Assembly (NCBI GenBank): GCA_942491185.1
Contig: CALOAB010000004.1
Span: 1 to 64,000, forward strand
Origin: SLRI01 sp942491185
Lineage (GTDB): Bacteria > Pseudomonadota > Alphaproteobacteria > Geminicoccales > Geminicoccaceae
DNA length: 64,000 bases
Direction: 5' to 3'
Shown: in pieces, positions 17,172 through 25,875 of the stretch
How positions within the stretch are numbered: the first letter of the stretch is position 1
Layout of the letters: each line of letters begins with the position of its first letter
Program-made: the position numbers and the translations under genes
The notes under the pieces: generated by a model
Database searches by the model: none
What the model was told of the DNA's origin: nothing
Seen by the model: the letters and a program-made list of their open reading frames with translations, nothing else

Positions 17172-17481
17172 GCAAGACGGCTGAGGCAGCGCTGGCCGGG
17201 TTGCTGCGACGGTGCCGAGTGATGTTCTATTTCCTCGATCGTTCCCGGATGCCGTTCAAATACAAGATCATCGGTTTGGTCGCTGGCGTCTTGGGCGCGC
17301 TGATTTCCCTATCCTCGGCATCTCGGATCGCGCGACCACCTTCATTCGGGGTCCGATCGGCGGCTACATCGCCGGGGGGCTTCGCCAGCGCCAAGCGCCT
17401 TCTTCCCGAGTGTGCGCTCGGCATTCGGCAGTTGCCGTTGATCGCCTCTATTGGCCGTTGAACTTAACTGGGGATGAGCGA
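17172..17481. other. Gap with a possible broken small membrane protein
   Basis: A stretch around 17250-17320 encodes a hydrophobic peptide (FKYKIIGLVAGVLGALISL) in one frame, and Gly-rich GPIGGYIAGGL continues in another. This could be a frameshifted small membrane protein, but nothing firm supports it. No IS sequence was seen. Confidence 0.25.
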
Positions 17482-17796
17482 ATGAAGGGCTTTCTGATCT
17501 TTATCGTCGGTGCCGTGATCGGCGCTATCGTAGGTGTTTTCCTGCTGTCGCCGTTTATCCTCGGAATCGGTACCGGTGTCGGCGTGGCCACGGGTCTCAA
17601 GGCGGGTGCCTGCCTCACAGTCGAGGCGGCCAAGGAAGCCGGCCTGGTCTCCGACGAGCAGGTCAATGAGGTCCTGCAAGCCGCGGTGGCGCAGATCTCG
17701 TCGGAGGACCTGCCGGCTGATTCCGCCGATCTCGAAGGTGACCTCGATTGCCAGCAGGTGGTCGCCGACATGCGGGCAGCTGCAAGCCAAGAGTGA
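17482..17796 (+). CDS. 104-residue Gly-rich membrane/secreted protein, paralogue of the one at 22906
   Basis: Starts MKGFLIFIVGAVIGAIVGVF at ATG 17482, preceded by GGGATGAG. A Gly-rich hydrophobic hairpin occupies residues 4-42. A soluble tail follows with CLTVEAAKEAGLVSDEQVNE, VLQAAVAQ and one more Cys (DLDCQQVVADM). It aligns along its whole length with the protein at 22906-23220, also 104 residues, including the GL..EQV..VLQ.A core and both cysteines. The family is unknown to me; the Gly-zipper hairpin suggests envelope insertion. Confidence 0.7.
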   Translation: MKGFLIFIVGAVIGAIVGVFLLSPFILGIGTGVGVATGLKAGACLTVEAAKEAGLVSDEQVNEVLQAAVAQISSEDLPADSADLEGDLDCQQVVADMRAAASQE

Positions 17797-17955
17797 GAGA
17801 ACACGGCGCGACCGTCCCTGCCGGCTGGCAACGAGAACGACCAGTCTTGCGCGTCATCGCTCTGCCGCTAGCTGACTGCACTACCGGGTGTCGCTTGCCT
17901 CGCCGCGCTTGCCATATCCTCAATCGACATCTGCAGGAGGCCCGGTGCGCCGTGC

Positions 17956-18057
17956 GATCCGGACGCATTCAGCGTCGGTCGCAAGAGCAACCCTGGGATG
18001 ATCCGCGTCGGCGACAAGCGCTACGAAGTCCCGGACGCAGTGCCGATCGTTGGGTGA
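17956..18057 (+). pseudogene. Truncated duplicate of the C-terminus of the SH3b protein
   Basis: The frame encodes DPDAFSVGRKSNPGMIRVG, then DKRYEVPDAVPIVG and a stop at 18055-18057. The intact gene at 16131 ends DPGDFSVERESDLNMIRVGD then ERYEIPDAVALGG, so this is a diverged copy of its last 33 codons without the rest. It marks an old tandem duplication followed by deletion. Confidence 0.7.
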
Positions 18058-18293
18058 GACCGACGGCCGGTAGGGCGCGCAAACCGGTGCCGAGCCGCAG
18101 CCGAACACACGCTGGCGCCCTCGAGCGCTACGGAGAGCCGTCCAGTATCATGATCATCTGTTTCGCCAGCGGGCTCTCCTGGAGCTGCTTTCCTTCCTCA
18201 TCGGCACGCCGCGTGGCGCGCGGACCCTCGTTTGGGGACGGATTGGCACCGCAGCGGACGCTCAGCACGTCGGCCTCCTTTTTCGTGGTGGAG

Positions 18294-18368
18294 TCAGCGC
18301 AGGCCGAGAAAGCCGAGGATCGCGAGAACGATCACTACCAAACCGACCAGATAGATGATCTTGTTCAT
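18294..18368 (-). CDS. Small hydrophobic protein, 24 residues
   Basis: ATG 18368 follows a near-perfect GGGAGG site. The ORF encodes MNKIIYLVGLVVIVLAILGF and ends LGLR at TGA 18294-18296. It is a single membrane helix with a short Leu-Arg tail, a pattern I recall from annotated mini-proteins of alphaproteobacteria. The strong ribosome site and the fully hydrophobic sequence support a real gene that length cut-offs would miss. Confidence 0.65.
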   Translation of the reverse strand: MNKIIYLVGLVVIVLAILGFLGLR

Positions 18369-18616
18369 GGCTTGCCTCCCAGGAGTATGTTGTCGATCCA
18401 GCGTCGTGCCCGCTGTCGCACGGAACTGCGACGTGCAAGTGAGATAAATGCCCCAGGCGACATGTCAAACCGTGCCGCGCGCTTGCCCGTGCCATGATAC
18501 CGGAGACGCCTGCGCAGCTTGATGGCCAGCGCTGGTTTGCCCATTCGAATGAACCATCTAGGCAAGTGGCTCGACGTGCGGAGCCCGAGGTTGGAAAACG
18601 CATGACGGAGGTAAGC

Positions 18617-19000
18617 ATGAGCCCTCGGCTTTTCTTGGTGACTTGGCTGGCTGGTATCGCCGTGCTCGGCATCGCCGTGCAGCCGGGCGCGGCGCAGGAA
18701 GCGGCAACCCCAGAATCAGAGGAGGCGGAGGCGGCAATCGAGAAAGCGACCGCGCTCGAGGAGCAGGCGGCCGGCACGGCCGAGACGACGGAAGCAGCCG
18801 AGCCAATTACCCCGGCAGAGGCTGAGGCGGTCGATCCCGAGGGTGACGCCCCGCTCGACGAGGCGCTGGTTTGCCTCGCTCGCTCCGTCTACTGGGAGGC
18901 CAGGGGCCAGGAGGTCGCCGACATGGAGGGTGTGGCCAGCGTCGTGCTCAACCGTGTCGCCGCCGACGACTTCCCGGACACGGTCTGCGGCGTGGTGAGC
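18617..19000 (+). pseudogene. Cell wall hydrolase (SleB-type), truncated by an IS1380 transposase
   Basis: ATG 18617 has GGAGG six bases upstream. A signal peptide and a Glu/Ala-rich linker lead into the SleB/CwlJ catalytic domain (ALVCLARSVYWEARGQEVA, EGVASVVLNRVAADDFPDTV then CGVVS). The presumed catalytic Glu in WEARG is present. Homology stops at CGVVS, one base before the ATG of an IS1380 transposase, and the rest of the domain is missing. No 3' part of the hydrolase was found beyond the IS remnants. Confidence 0.8.
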
Positions 19001-19001
19001 C

Positions 19002-20112
19002 ATGACCGACGATACGACTCTGCCGTTCCGGTTTCCAGCCGTCCGGGGCAAGAAGCTCACCGCCGCGTTTGACGGCGGGCGCCTGTCGTCGGACGGTGGC
19101 GTGATGCTGCTCGCCGCGGCGGCGCGACGGATGGGGATCGCCGAGAAGCTGGCGGCCGTGATCCCCGATCGGCGCGATCCGACGCGGGTGGTTCATCCGC
19201 TCGCCGAGATTTTGCTGGCGCGCATCCTCGCCATCGCCTGCGGCTACGAGGACGCCGACGATCTCGACACCCTGCGCACCGACCCCGCCTTCAAGCTCGC
19301 CTGCGGGCGGCTGCCGGAGAGCGGGGTGGACCTGATGAGCCAGCCGACCGTGTCGCGTTGGGAGAACGCGCCGACCGTGCGCGACCTCGTCAGGCTCGGC
19401 CGGGTCATGGTCGACCTCTACTGCGCCAGTTACGCCGCGCCGCCCGAGGCGGTCGTGCTCGACATCGACGATACGCTCGACGTGGTTCACGGCCACCAGC
19501 AGCTGTCGCTGTTCAATGCCCACTACGACGAACGCTGTTTCCTGCCGATCCATGTCTACGATACCGCCACCGGTCGTCCGGTGGCCATGATCCTGCGGCC
19601 GGGCAAGACGCCGTCGGGCACCGAGGTGCGCGGTCACATCCGCCGTCTCGTCCGGGCGATCCGCCGCCATTGGCCGACAACCCGCATCACCATCCGCGGC
19701 GACGGCCACTATTGCCGGCCCGAGGTGATGGACTGGTGCGAGGCGAACGGCGTCGATTACGTCTTCGGCCTCACCGGCACGAAGGCCCTCGCCGCCAAGG
19801 TCGAGGCGGTCGCCGACGCTATCCGCGTCGAGCGCGCGATCGATGACAGCGACGCCGTGCGCGGCTTCGCCGAGACCACCCACGCCGCCAAATCCTGGAA
19901 GCAGGCGCGCCGCGTCGCCGCCCGCATCGAAGCGACGCGGCTCGGTCTCGACATCCGCTACGTCGTCACCAACATCGCGACCGGCACAGCCGAATGGCTC
20001 TATGCCGACCTCTATTGCGCCCGCGGCCAGGCCGAGAACCTGATCAAGCTGCACAAGGCCCAACTCGCCTCCGACCGCACCAGCTGCCGGGCCGCGACCG
20101 CCAACCAGATGC
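19002..20112 (+). pseudogene. IS1380-family transposase, copy A, 3' truncated
   Basis: The ORF from ATG 19002 encodes about 370 residues of an IS1380 DDE transposase: GGRLSSDGGVMLL, VLDIDDTLDVVHGHQQLSLF, RGDGHYCRPEVMDWCE, YADLYCARGQAENLIK and DRTSCRAATANQM. After NQM the similarity ends and the frame runs into unrelated residues, stopping at 20163-20165; a full protein needs about 80 more residues. Its 5' end directly abuts the hydrolase fragment with no room for a normal IS left end. Confidence 0.85.
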
Positions 20113-20184
20113 AGTGCCCAATCGAGGCAAAGCGTCGTGTCTGTCGGCGCGTGGACGGATCCTGAGACCGTCGGCGCTTTCGCG

Positions 20185-20856
20185 CGGACCGAGATCACGA
20201 TCCGCGGCGACAGCCACTATGGCCGGCCGGAGGTCATGGCCTTTTGCGAGGCTCATGGCATCCGCTACGTCTTCGGTCTGGCCGGCAACGAGGTCTTGCG
20301 CAAAGCCGTTGAGGATGACGCCGACGAGATCCGCACCATCCGAGCCCTGGAGAACAAGGACGTCCTGCGCGGCTATAGCGAGACCCGCTATGCGGCGAAG
20401 TCCTGGAAGGGCACCGAACGCCGGGTCTGCGCTCGCATCGAGGCCACGCGAAAGGGCCTCGATGTCCGCTACGTCGTCACCAACATCACCGGGCTCGATG
20501 CCAAGACCATCTACGCCGAGCTCTACTGCGCCCGCGGCCGGGCCGAAAATCTCATCAAGCTGCACAAGACCCAGCTCGCTTCCGATCGCACCTCATGCCG
20601 ATCCCCGCTCGCAAATCAGATGCGCCTCGTGCTGCACACCGCCGCCTACTGGCTGATGCTCGCCGTTCGCGACGCCATTCCCAAGACCAGCATCCTGGCC
20701 AACGCCGAGGTCGCCACGATCCGCACCCATCTCGTGAAGATCGGCGCCCGCATTCACGAAACCGAATCGCGCATCAGGATCGCCTTCGCCGCCGCCTGCC
20801 CGCAAGACGCGCTCTTCCGTCAGCTTGCCAATGCTCTCATCCCTGCCGCACCATAA
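20185..20856 (+). pseudogene. IS1380-family transposase, copy B, C-terminal half only
   Basis: Encodes the second half of a different IS1380 transposase: ITIRGDSHYGRPEVMAFCEA, YAELYCARGRAENLIKLHK, DRTSCRSPLANQMRLVLHTA and the normal C-terminus to the stop at 20854-20856. It parallels copy A from RGDGHY to NQM but differs at many positions, so it is another element and not a repeat of copy A. The 70-odd bases between the copies (20113-20184) match neither. Confidence 0.8.
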
Positions 20857-21000
20857 CGCCCGGGGCCATGAGCCCAGAACAAGCCCCGTTCACCCAACCG
20901 CCAACCGACATCGCCAAGCCCAAAACGCCGACGAACGCCGCCGGAGGCCCTGCCGCGCATATCGCTCAGGCACCCCAATCAAGACCGGCCCGATGAATAG
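20857..21000. mobile_element. 3' terminal segment of the IS1380 element
   Basis: Non-coding sequence follows the stop of copy B up to GATGAATAGATCGGGTTAAT near 20994-21010. IS1380 elements carry a non-coding 3' segment of comparable size ending in a terminal repeat, so the end is placed near 21000. No left partner repeat was identified. Confidence 0.35.
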
Positions 21001-21006
21001 ATCGGG

Positions 21007-21228
21007 TTAATTGCTCGCGCCACGAATCCTCTTTATCACCTGCAACCCTGCAGGGATGGTAATCAGGGCGCATCCCAAAAATATAAGAACAAATGCCAGG
21101 GGCAGAAAGAAGCTCTCCTGTAACACATTATTCTCGTCCAACCGAGCGCCGTAGAATATCTGCTCCAAGATGCCCGACACCACGCCTGAAACGATCAGTG
21201 CGAATCCCAACCACGTAAGTTTCGACAT
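21007..21228 (-). CDS. Small membrane protein, DUF3955-like
   Basis: A 73-residue protein with two hydrophobic helices, MSKLTWLGFALIVSGVVSGI and ESFFLPLAFVLIFLGCALI, joined by LEQIFYGARLDENNVLQ. The motif LEQ.FYG..DENGVL.ESFFLPL is characteristic of DUF3955 proteins. The function is unknown. It lies between IS1380 and IS630 remnants, just beyond the IS1380 end. Confidence 0.75.
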   Translation of the reverse strand: MSKLTWLGFALIVSGVVSGILEQIFYGARLDENNVLQESFFLPLAFVLIFLGCALITIPAGLQVIKRIRGASN

Positions 21229-21261
21229 TCAACACCTCTTCATTACCTCGCATTTCGCTGC

Positions 21262-21405
21262 TAGAGCATTTTCCGATCACTCTGGCTCGTAGCCAGTGGC
21301 GGTGAAGTAGTTGGCGCATTCTTGAGGTGTGAAGGCTTGGATGGCGCCGGCGATGGCGGATCCCAACGCATTGACGGTGCGGGCGGCAGCTTTGCGGAGC
21401 CGGGT
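21262..21405 (-). mobile_element. IS630-family remnant: transposase C-terminus and terminal repeat
   Basis: The minus strand encodes LKTRLRKAAARTVNALGSAI and AFTPQECANYFTATGYEPE, the C-terminal end of an IS630-type transposase. Beyond its stop lies GAGTGATCGGAAAATGCTC followed by TA at about 21262, which fits an IS630 terminus and its TA target. The 5' part of the transposase is missing. Confidence 0.65.
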
Positions 21406-21582
21406 TTTGAGCCCGCATTCTCTATTTGACAGCACATGCGCCGCAGACGACGGGTCGACCGTCGCCTCCACGAACTCCATGATTGCCGTCTTCGCCGGCC
21501 CGTCGTTCCATGACGGAAGCGGATCGGCGGCGAAGGCGGCTGAGGGCAGAAGCAGTGCGGCGAGCAGCGCCGTCGGTTTCAA
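21406..21582 (-). pseudogene. Periplasmic HAD-type phosphatase, N-terminal fragment fused to the IS630 tail
   Basis: Starts at TTG 21582 after GATGAGGA: MKPTALLAALLLPSAAFA is a signal peptide, and ADPLPSWNDGPAKTAIMEFV with TVDPSSA matches the start of secreted haloacid-dehalogenase phosphatases. The catalytic FDNDGT motif that should follow is absent; instead the frame passes into the IS630 transposase end and stops at 21277. The IS evidently removed the rest of the gene. Confidence 0.65.
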
Positions 21583-21593
21583 TCCTCATCTGT

Positions 21594-22124
21594 TCAGGGC
21601 GCTCGATCCTCCCACTGGGCAGTGGCAGATCTCCAAGAGCCGCTTTCCGCGTCCCAGATGCTCGCAGCGAAACAGGGGGAGGCGACTCCCCCTCGGCAGG
21701 CCGAGCTGTTCAGCCTTGCCAAGACTAACGGACCGTGGGCGGTTGCGATTAACGCCCATCCCTGATTGAGCAAGGACTGCAGGCTGTCCGAGATAAGGAA
21801 ATGGGACATGCAGCCACCAGTTCCGCAGTAGAGCGAGACGCCAGAAGAACAAGCAAATCCTGCCTCATTGAGGATCCAGTCAGACGTGCCGTCGCCATCC
21901 AGATCGACTCGATCCACAGCGCCCCATTCGAGCGCGAATGCCCCGTTGTTCGTAGTTGAACACAGTTCCTCAGCTGCTTCGATCTTCTCCTGCAGCACCT
22001 GAGGCAAGTCTGCAACGCCATGGGCGACGGCAGACCCGTGAACAAAAACAAGCGCCAACCAGAGAACCAGCTTGGTCCGGCCACCCTGTCGCAGGAGGCG
22101 GTTCGGACAGGTACTCAGTTGCAT
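21594..22124 (-). CDS. Secreted protein of unknown function
   Basis: A 176-residue protein with a hydrophobic signal (LVLWLALVFVHGSAVA) and a mature part containing an Asp-rich calcium-loop-like segment (VDRVDLDGDGTSDWILNEAG) and several cysteines (LYCGTGGCMSHF, SACRGGVASPCF). The DLDGDG pattern resembles FG-GAP or VCBS loops. Its ATG overlaps the last 10 bases of the upstream gene, so translation is coupled. Confidence 0.65.
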   Translation of the reverse strand: MQLSTCPNRLLRQGGRTKLVLWLALVFVHGSAVAHGVADLPQVLQEKIEAAEELCSTTNNGAFALEWGAVDRVDLDGDGTSDWILNEAGFACSSGVSLYCGTGGCMSHFLISDSLQSLLNQGWALIATAHGPLVLARLNSSACRGGVASPCFAASIWDAESGSWRSATAQWEDRAP

Positions 22125-22909
22125 TGATCGTACCGGTAGTCGCCATATTCGATCCAGCGTGCCCCGCCCAGCTCAAAGACGAGGAACTCGCTTCGGTCCT
22201 CACCCAGAAGCGCGACAACGAAGCCTTCAGGCGCTTGGGAGTTTCCGAAGTAGCTGTAGGAGGTCATGGCGCGGATTTCCTCGCCGTTGACCATCGCCCG
22301 CGCGTCCCATTCGTCGGTCGCATCGTCCAGCAAGCGATATTCGATCTGACGTTCGATTGCGCCACCGCCACAATACACAACACCTTCAGGAGCCTCCATG
22401 GCAGGCGCCGCCGACGTTGATTGCACGCCACAATCGCCGCGCAGCGAGCGGATTGCTGCGCCGGAGCCGGACAGGTCGAATATCCCGTAGGACATGTCCT
22501 GACTCGTCATGGAAATATTCACCACCGCATTCGCGGCAAGTTGGTCCAAGATAAAACCATAGTCTCCGGCATCGTTGAGTAGGATCTCGACGGGATAGTT
22601 GTCGACGATACGAACTGTGGCGTTGCCTGCGCCAACCTGGAAAGCACCCACCTCAGTCTGGCCGTCGGACATGAAACGGATCGAGAAGCCGCCCTCGGCG
22701 ACGATTCTTTCGCTTTCTTCGTAACCGGCGGGCACGAACCGCATACTGTCGCACATGAGTTCCAGCGCCATGTTGCCGGACTGAGCATAGGCCAGGGCGG
22801 TCGGAGAGGAGGTGTAGGACCAGTCCGCATACGCGGAGGTCGCGCTCAAGAGGCTCGCCGAAGCCGCCAGCGGCATGAGTGCCGCTGTCAATCTCACGTT
22901 CAGCATCAT
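22115..22909 (-). CDS. Secreted protein of unknown function
   Basis: A 264-residue exported protein: signal peptide to about residue 28 (ATSAYA), then a beta-rich body with several cysteines (ELMCDSMRF, GDCGVQST, VYCGGGAIERQIEYRL, YRYDQCN at the very end). I recognise no family. It overlaps the upstream 104-residue gene by ATGA and the downstream gene by 10 bases. The three therefore form a tightly packed minus-strand operon. Confidence 0.65.
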   Translation of the reverse strand: MMLNVRLTAALMPLAASASLLSATSAYADWSYTSSPTALAYAQSGNMALELMCDSMRFVPAGYEESERIVAEGGFSIRFMSDGQTEVGAFQVGAGNATVRIVDNYPVEILLNDAGDYGFILDQLAANAVVNISMTSQDMSYGIFDLSGSGAAIRSLRGDCGVQSTSAAPAMEAPEGVVYCGGGAIERQIEYRLLDDATDEWDARAMVNGEEIRAMTSYSYFGNSQAPEGFVVALLGEDRSEFLVFELGGARWIEYGDYRYDQCN

Positions 22910-23220
22910 TCGCTCGCCTGGTCTTGGATTTGCGCGAGGAATTCCTCGCAGGCTGCCGCGGTTCCCAAGCTTTCGCCTTCCGCCTCGACGCCCTCCATCG
23001 CCGCCACGTTGGACGCCGCGCGTTGAAGAACCTGATCCACCTGCTCGGATGTCAGGAGCCCCTCATCCTGTGCGGCCTGCATGGTCGCGCAGATCCCTGT
23101 TTGGAGCCCCGCTGCAACACCCATCCCTGCCGTTGTTCCCGTCAGAATTGCTCCACCGAAGACGGTTCCCAGAATGGCACCCAGAACGAGGCCGCCCAAA
23201 CCGATCAGAACTTTGCCCAT
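22906..23220 (-). CDS. 104-residue Gly-rich protein, paralogue of the one at 17482
   Basis: MGKVLIGLGGLVLGAILGTV begins a Gly-rich hydrophobic hairpin (residues 4-42); the soluble tail has CATMQAAQDEGLLTSEQVDQ, VLQRAASN and a late Cys (AACEEFLAQI). It is the same length as the protein at 17482 and shares the Gly-zipper, the GL..EQV..VLQ core and both cysteines. It heads the three-gene operon 23220-21594, which suggests this envelope peptide works with the secreted proteins encoded after it. Confidence 0.7.
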   Translation of the reverse strand: MGKVLIGLGGLVLGAILGTVFGGAILTGTTAGMGVAAGLQTGICATMQAAQDEGLLTSEQVDQVLQRAASNVAAMEGVEAEGESLGTAAACEEFLAQIQDQASE

Positions 23221-23292
23221 ATCATTCCCTCCGAAATGTTTCGAAATTTCTACGAACAGCGCCTTCTATGGCGTCAAAAGGGCTGCTGCTGC

Positions 23293-23586
23293 CTACTGGT
23301 TGGCGGACCAACCCGCGTTGTACCCGCGTGCGAAATAAGGCTCGAACGTCGAATCGTATCCTTCGTGACGTTCATAGGCCATGCTCATGTTCATGCTCGC
23401 GTCGTTGGCGCCAAGGCGATAGCCATCCTGGTAGTACTCACACTCGTTTCCGCCGAGGTCCGAAGGGCATGCGCTGCTGGAGCCGGTGACGTCTGGACTG
23501 GATGTCGTTTCCATGCATCCGACCAACAGAAGTGCAAGTGTCGCACTGCCCGACGCGATTAAAGCCATTCTCATGATTGACTCCAA
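23293..23586 (-). CDS. Small lipoprotein
   Basis: 97 residues, or 93 if ATG 23574 is used. The signal ends in a lipobox (LALLLVGC). The mature part has a Cys pair (SACPSDLGGNEC) and a Tyr/Gly-rich repeat-like region (YYQDGYRLGANDASMNMSMA, YFARGYNAGW) that recalls small lipoproteins with GY..G units. The function is unknown. It lies between the three-gene operon and a DUF3011-like protein, all on the minus strand. Confidence 0.6.
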   Translation of the reverse strand: MESIMRMALIASGSATLALLLVGCMETTSSPDVTGSSSACPSDLGGNECEYYQDGYRLGANDASMNMSMAYERHEGYDSTFEPYFARGYNAGWSANQ

Positions 23587-23831
23587 TTATAGTTCCACAC
23601 GGGATTCCTAGCGCGTACCGTAACTCATCCGTAAGCTGGCATTCTCCAGATGCCCGCGGCCCTCTCACTCTACGGCCGGAAAGAGAGCGTCGCCAACCCC
23701 TCTTGGTGCGACGCGAGTGGGTGGCAGGGCGCCTGACCGGAAGATCGCCAGTTCTCATCACGAATGGCGGGTCTCCGATGCCAATCCACGGTGTCCGTCG
23801 TCAGGACATTTGGCGCCGACGTCCGACAGCC

Positions 23832-24737
23832 TCAGCCTCGCTGACTGATGTTATCGAGCCATGCTTCCTGTCGGTTTGTATCGTACCGACACTCGGCATT
23901 GAACCGTTCGCGATCGCCATGCCGCTTTTGCTCCAACCGCAACACCATGTCGTAGCCACGACGATGATGGCTGATGTCGGAGACATCGCGGACCTTGAAG
24001 TCGCGGCGCTTCGCCTCGTTCTCGCAGGCGAGGACGGCACGGTCGCGCCATTGGCGGTCGTTGTCACCGTGACCGTGCGATCCACCACCGCCGCCGCGCC
24101 GCGGCGGGTCGTCGAGGCCGTCGTGGCGGAACTTGGCCACCCGGTTGCTGCCCTCGAAATTGACGGTGCAGTCGATGAACCTGGTCGGGTTTTTCTGGTC
24201 CGGCCAGCGCGCTTCCATGTAAGCCTCGACCTGCCATTTGTCGCCGTCGCGGTGGGTTCGCTTGACCCGGTCGAGCCGGGCGCCCCGGCCACCGGCATCC
24301 CTGACGACCTGGTTGGCGTAGTCGGTGCAGAGCGAGATCGCCTGGTCCTCGCGCTTGGCGGAACTGCCTGAGGAGCCTCGGTCATTGTCGTTGTCGTCGT
24401 CGCTGGCCGCCAGCGCCGCCACGGCGCCGATGGCCGCGATGGCGCCGATCACGCCGATCGCGGTGCCCGCACCGATGCCGCCACCATCATCGCCACGTAC
24501 CGCGAACTCGGCCGAGCAGCCGCGATCGACCCAGATACCGCCCGGATCGTAGCCCCAGCTCCGGTCCTCGACGCAATTACCCCTGAGTTCGCGCTGCAGG
24601 ACGACGCCACCCGAGGTGTCGGAGGTGCAACGCTCGTAGCCACCATCGGAGCGGCAGTTCACGGTCGCCGCCTGGGCGATGCTGCTTCCCATCAGCATTG
24701 TTGCAGCAACAGCGGCAGCAAGAACCCGAGCTGTCAT
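23832..24737 (-). CDS. DUF3011-like secreted protein with C-terminal two-cysteine modules
   Basis: 301 residues. A signal peptide (ATMLMGSSIAQA) precedes a DUF3011-type domain (VNCRSDGGYERCTSD ... VLQRELRGNCVEDRSWGYDP, WVDRGCSAEF). A Gly/Ala-rich hydrophobic segment (about 88-112) and an Asp-rich linker follow. Then come two two-cysteine segments: ISLCTDYANQVV ... FIDCTVNFEG and AVLACENEAKRRDFKVRDVS ... FNAECRYDTN. The latter closely resembles the modules in the lipoprotein at 15616. The secreted, cysteine-rich architecture suggests an envelope role. Confidence 0.7.
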   Translation of the reverse strand: MTARVLAAAVAATMLMGSSIAQAATVNCRSDGGYERCTSDTSGGVVLQRELRGNCVEDRSWGYDPGGIWVDRGCSAEFAVRGDDGGGIGAGTAIGVIGAIAAIGAVAALAASDDDNDNDRGSSGSSAKREDQAISLCTDYANQVVRDAGGRGARLDRVKRTHRDGDKWQVEAYMEARWPDQKNPTRFIDCTVNFEGSNRVAKFRHDGLDDPPRRGGGGGSHGHGDNDRQWRDRAVLACENEAKRRDFKVRDVSDISHHRRGYDMVLRLEQKRHGDRERFNAECRYDTNRQEAWLDNISQRG

Positions 24738-24835
24738 GAACCTCTCCCAGCAGCGCCAACAATGTCCATTGGCCGATACGTCGATCCAGCTATAGTCGGA
24801 CCGTTGCTTGGGTACAACGCAGAAGGGCGCGGCAG

Positions 24836-25711
24836 ATGATCTTGTCGATTTTTCGCGGGAGAAAGATCTTACTTATTGTCGCATTGATTGTACTGGCGAC
24901 AGCTGGACCGCAATTAGTGCGCGCCGAGGTCATGGCGGAGATCGAAGAGCGCGGGGTCTTGCGGGTCGGCACCTCGCTCAACCTGCCATGGGCGATGCGT
25001 GACGCGCACGGCGACCTGTTCGGCTTCGATATCGACAATGCCAGCAAGCTGGCTAGTGATCTCGGTGTGGCGCTCGAGCTGGTCGAGCTGCCGTTCGGCG
25101 AGCTGCTCGATGCGCTCGAGAACGGCACCATCGATGTCGTCGCGGCAGGGCTTTCGATCACCCCGGAGCGGGCCCGGCACGTCGCCTTCTCCGCCCCCTA
25201 CATGACCAGCGATGTCGGCGTCATCGTGCGCGTCGTCGACCTGACGGAGCGGCACGACATCCTCGGCTTCAACGAGTCGGACGTCACCGTCGCCGCTGTC
25301 GCCGGCACGACCACCGAGATCGCCGCGTTGCACGCGCTGCCGAGTGCCAGTCTGCAGCTCTTCGATACGGTCGGCGCCAGCATCGAGGCATTCCTCGATG
25401 GCGAGACGACCGTGCTCGTCGGCGAGACGCCGGTGCCCGAGCTCTTGAGGTTCGAGAACCCGGACGTCTTCACGCTGCTGCCGGAATCACTGCTCAGTAG
25501 CGGCCAGGCTTTCGCCGTGCGCCGCGACGAGCACGCCTTTCGCACCTACCTCGACAACTGGGTCAGCGCCTACGAGACCGCAGGCGTGCTCGACAAGTCG
25601 CGGCGCTACTGGTTCGTCGAGCACGCATGGTTGGGCCGGCTCGACACGCCGCTGGTCGAGGTGGCGATCGAGGAACCATCAGACGAAGGATTAGTTCCGG
25701 CAGCCGATTAA
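24836..25711 (+). CDS. Family 3 solute-binding protein (amino-acid ABC type)
   Basis: A 291-residue periplasmic binding protein with a hydrophobic signal, then LRVGTSLNLPWAMRDAHGDL, GFDIDNASKLASDLGV and ERARHVAFSAPYMTSDVGV, the standard family 3 signature. The length and two-lobe pattern are normal. No permease or ATPase gene lies nearby, so the transporter partner is elsewhere or this acts as a sensor. It faces away from the DUF3011-like gene across about 100 bases. Confidence 0.85.
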   Translation: MILSIFRGRKILLIVALIVLATAGPQLVRAEVMAEIEERGVLRVGTSLNLPWAMRDAHGDLFGFDIDNASKLASDLGVALELVELPFGELLDALENGTIDVVAAGLSITPERARHVAFSAPYMTSDVGVIVRVVDLTERHDILGFNESDVTVAAVAGTTTEIAALHALPSASLQLFDTVGASIEAFLDGETTVLVGETPVPELLRFENPDVFTLLPESLLSSGQAFAVRRDEHAFRTYLDNWVSAYETAGVLDKSRRYWFVEHAWLGRLDTPLVEVAIEEPSDEGLVPAAD

Positions 25712-25875
25712 CGGTGCTCGTGCTCCGGGCATTTTCACTGTCAGTGCGGTCGACCCACGAGAGCGATCAGCGTGTTCGGTTCGGCAAGATAGCGATACCT
25801 CAAGCTACCATGCGAACTCACGCATTCGCATGATCAATGGGTGCAGTCGCATTTCTCGATGAGCCCAGGCCGTGC

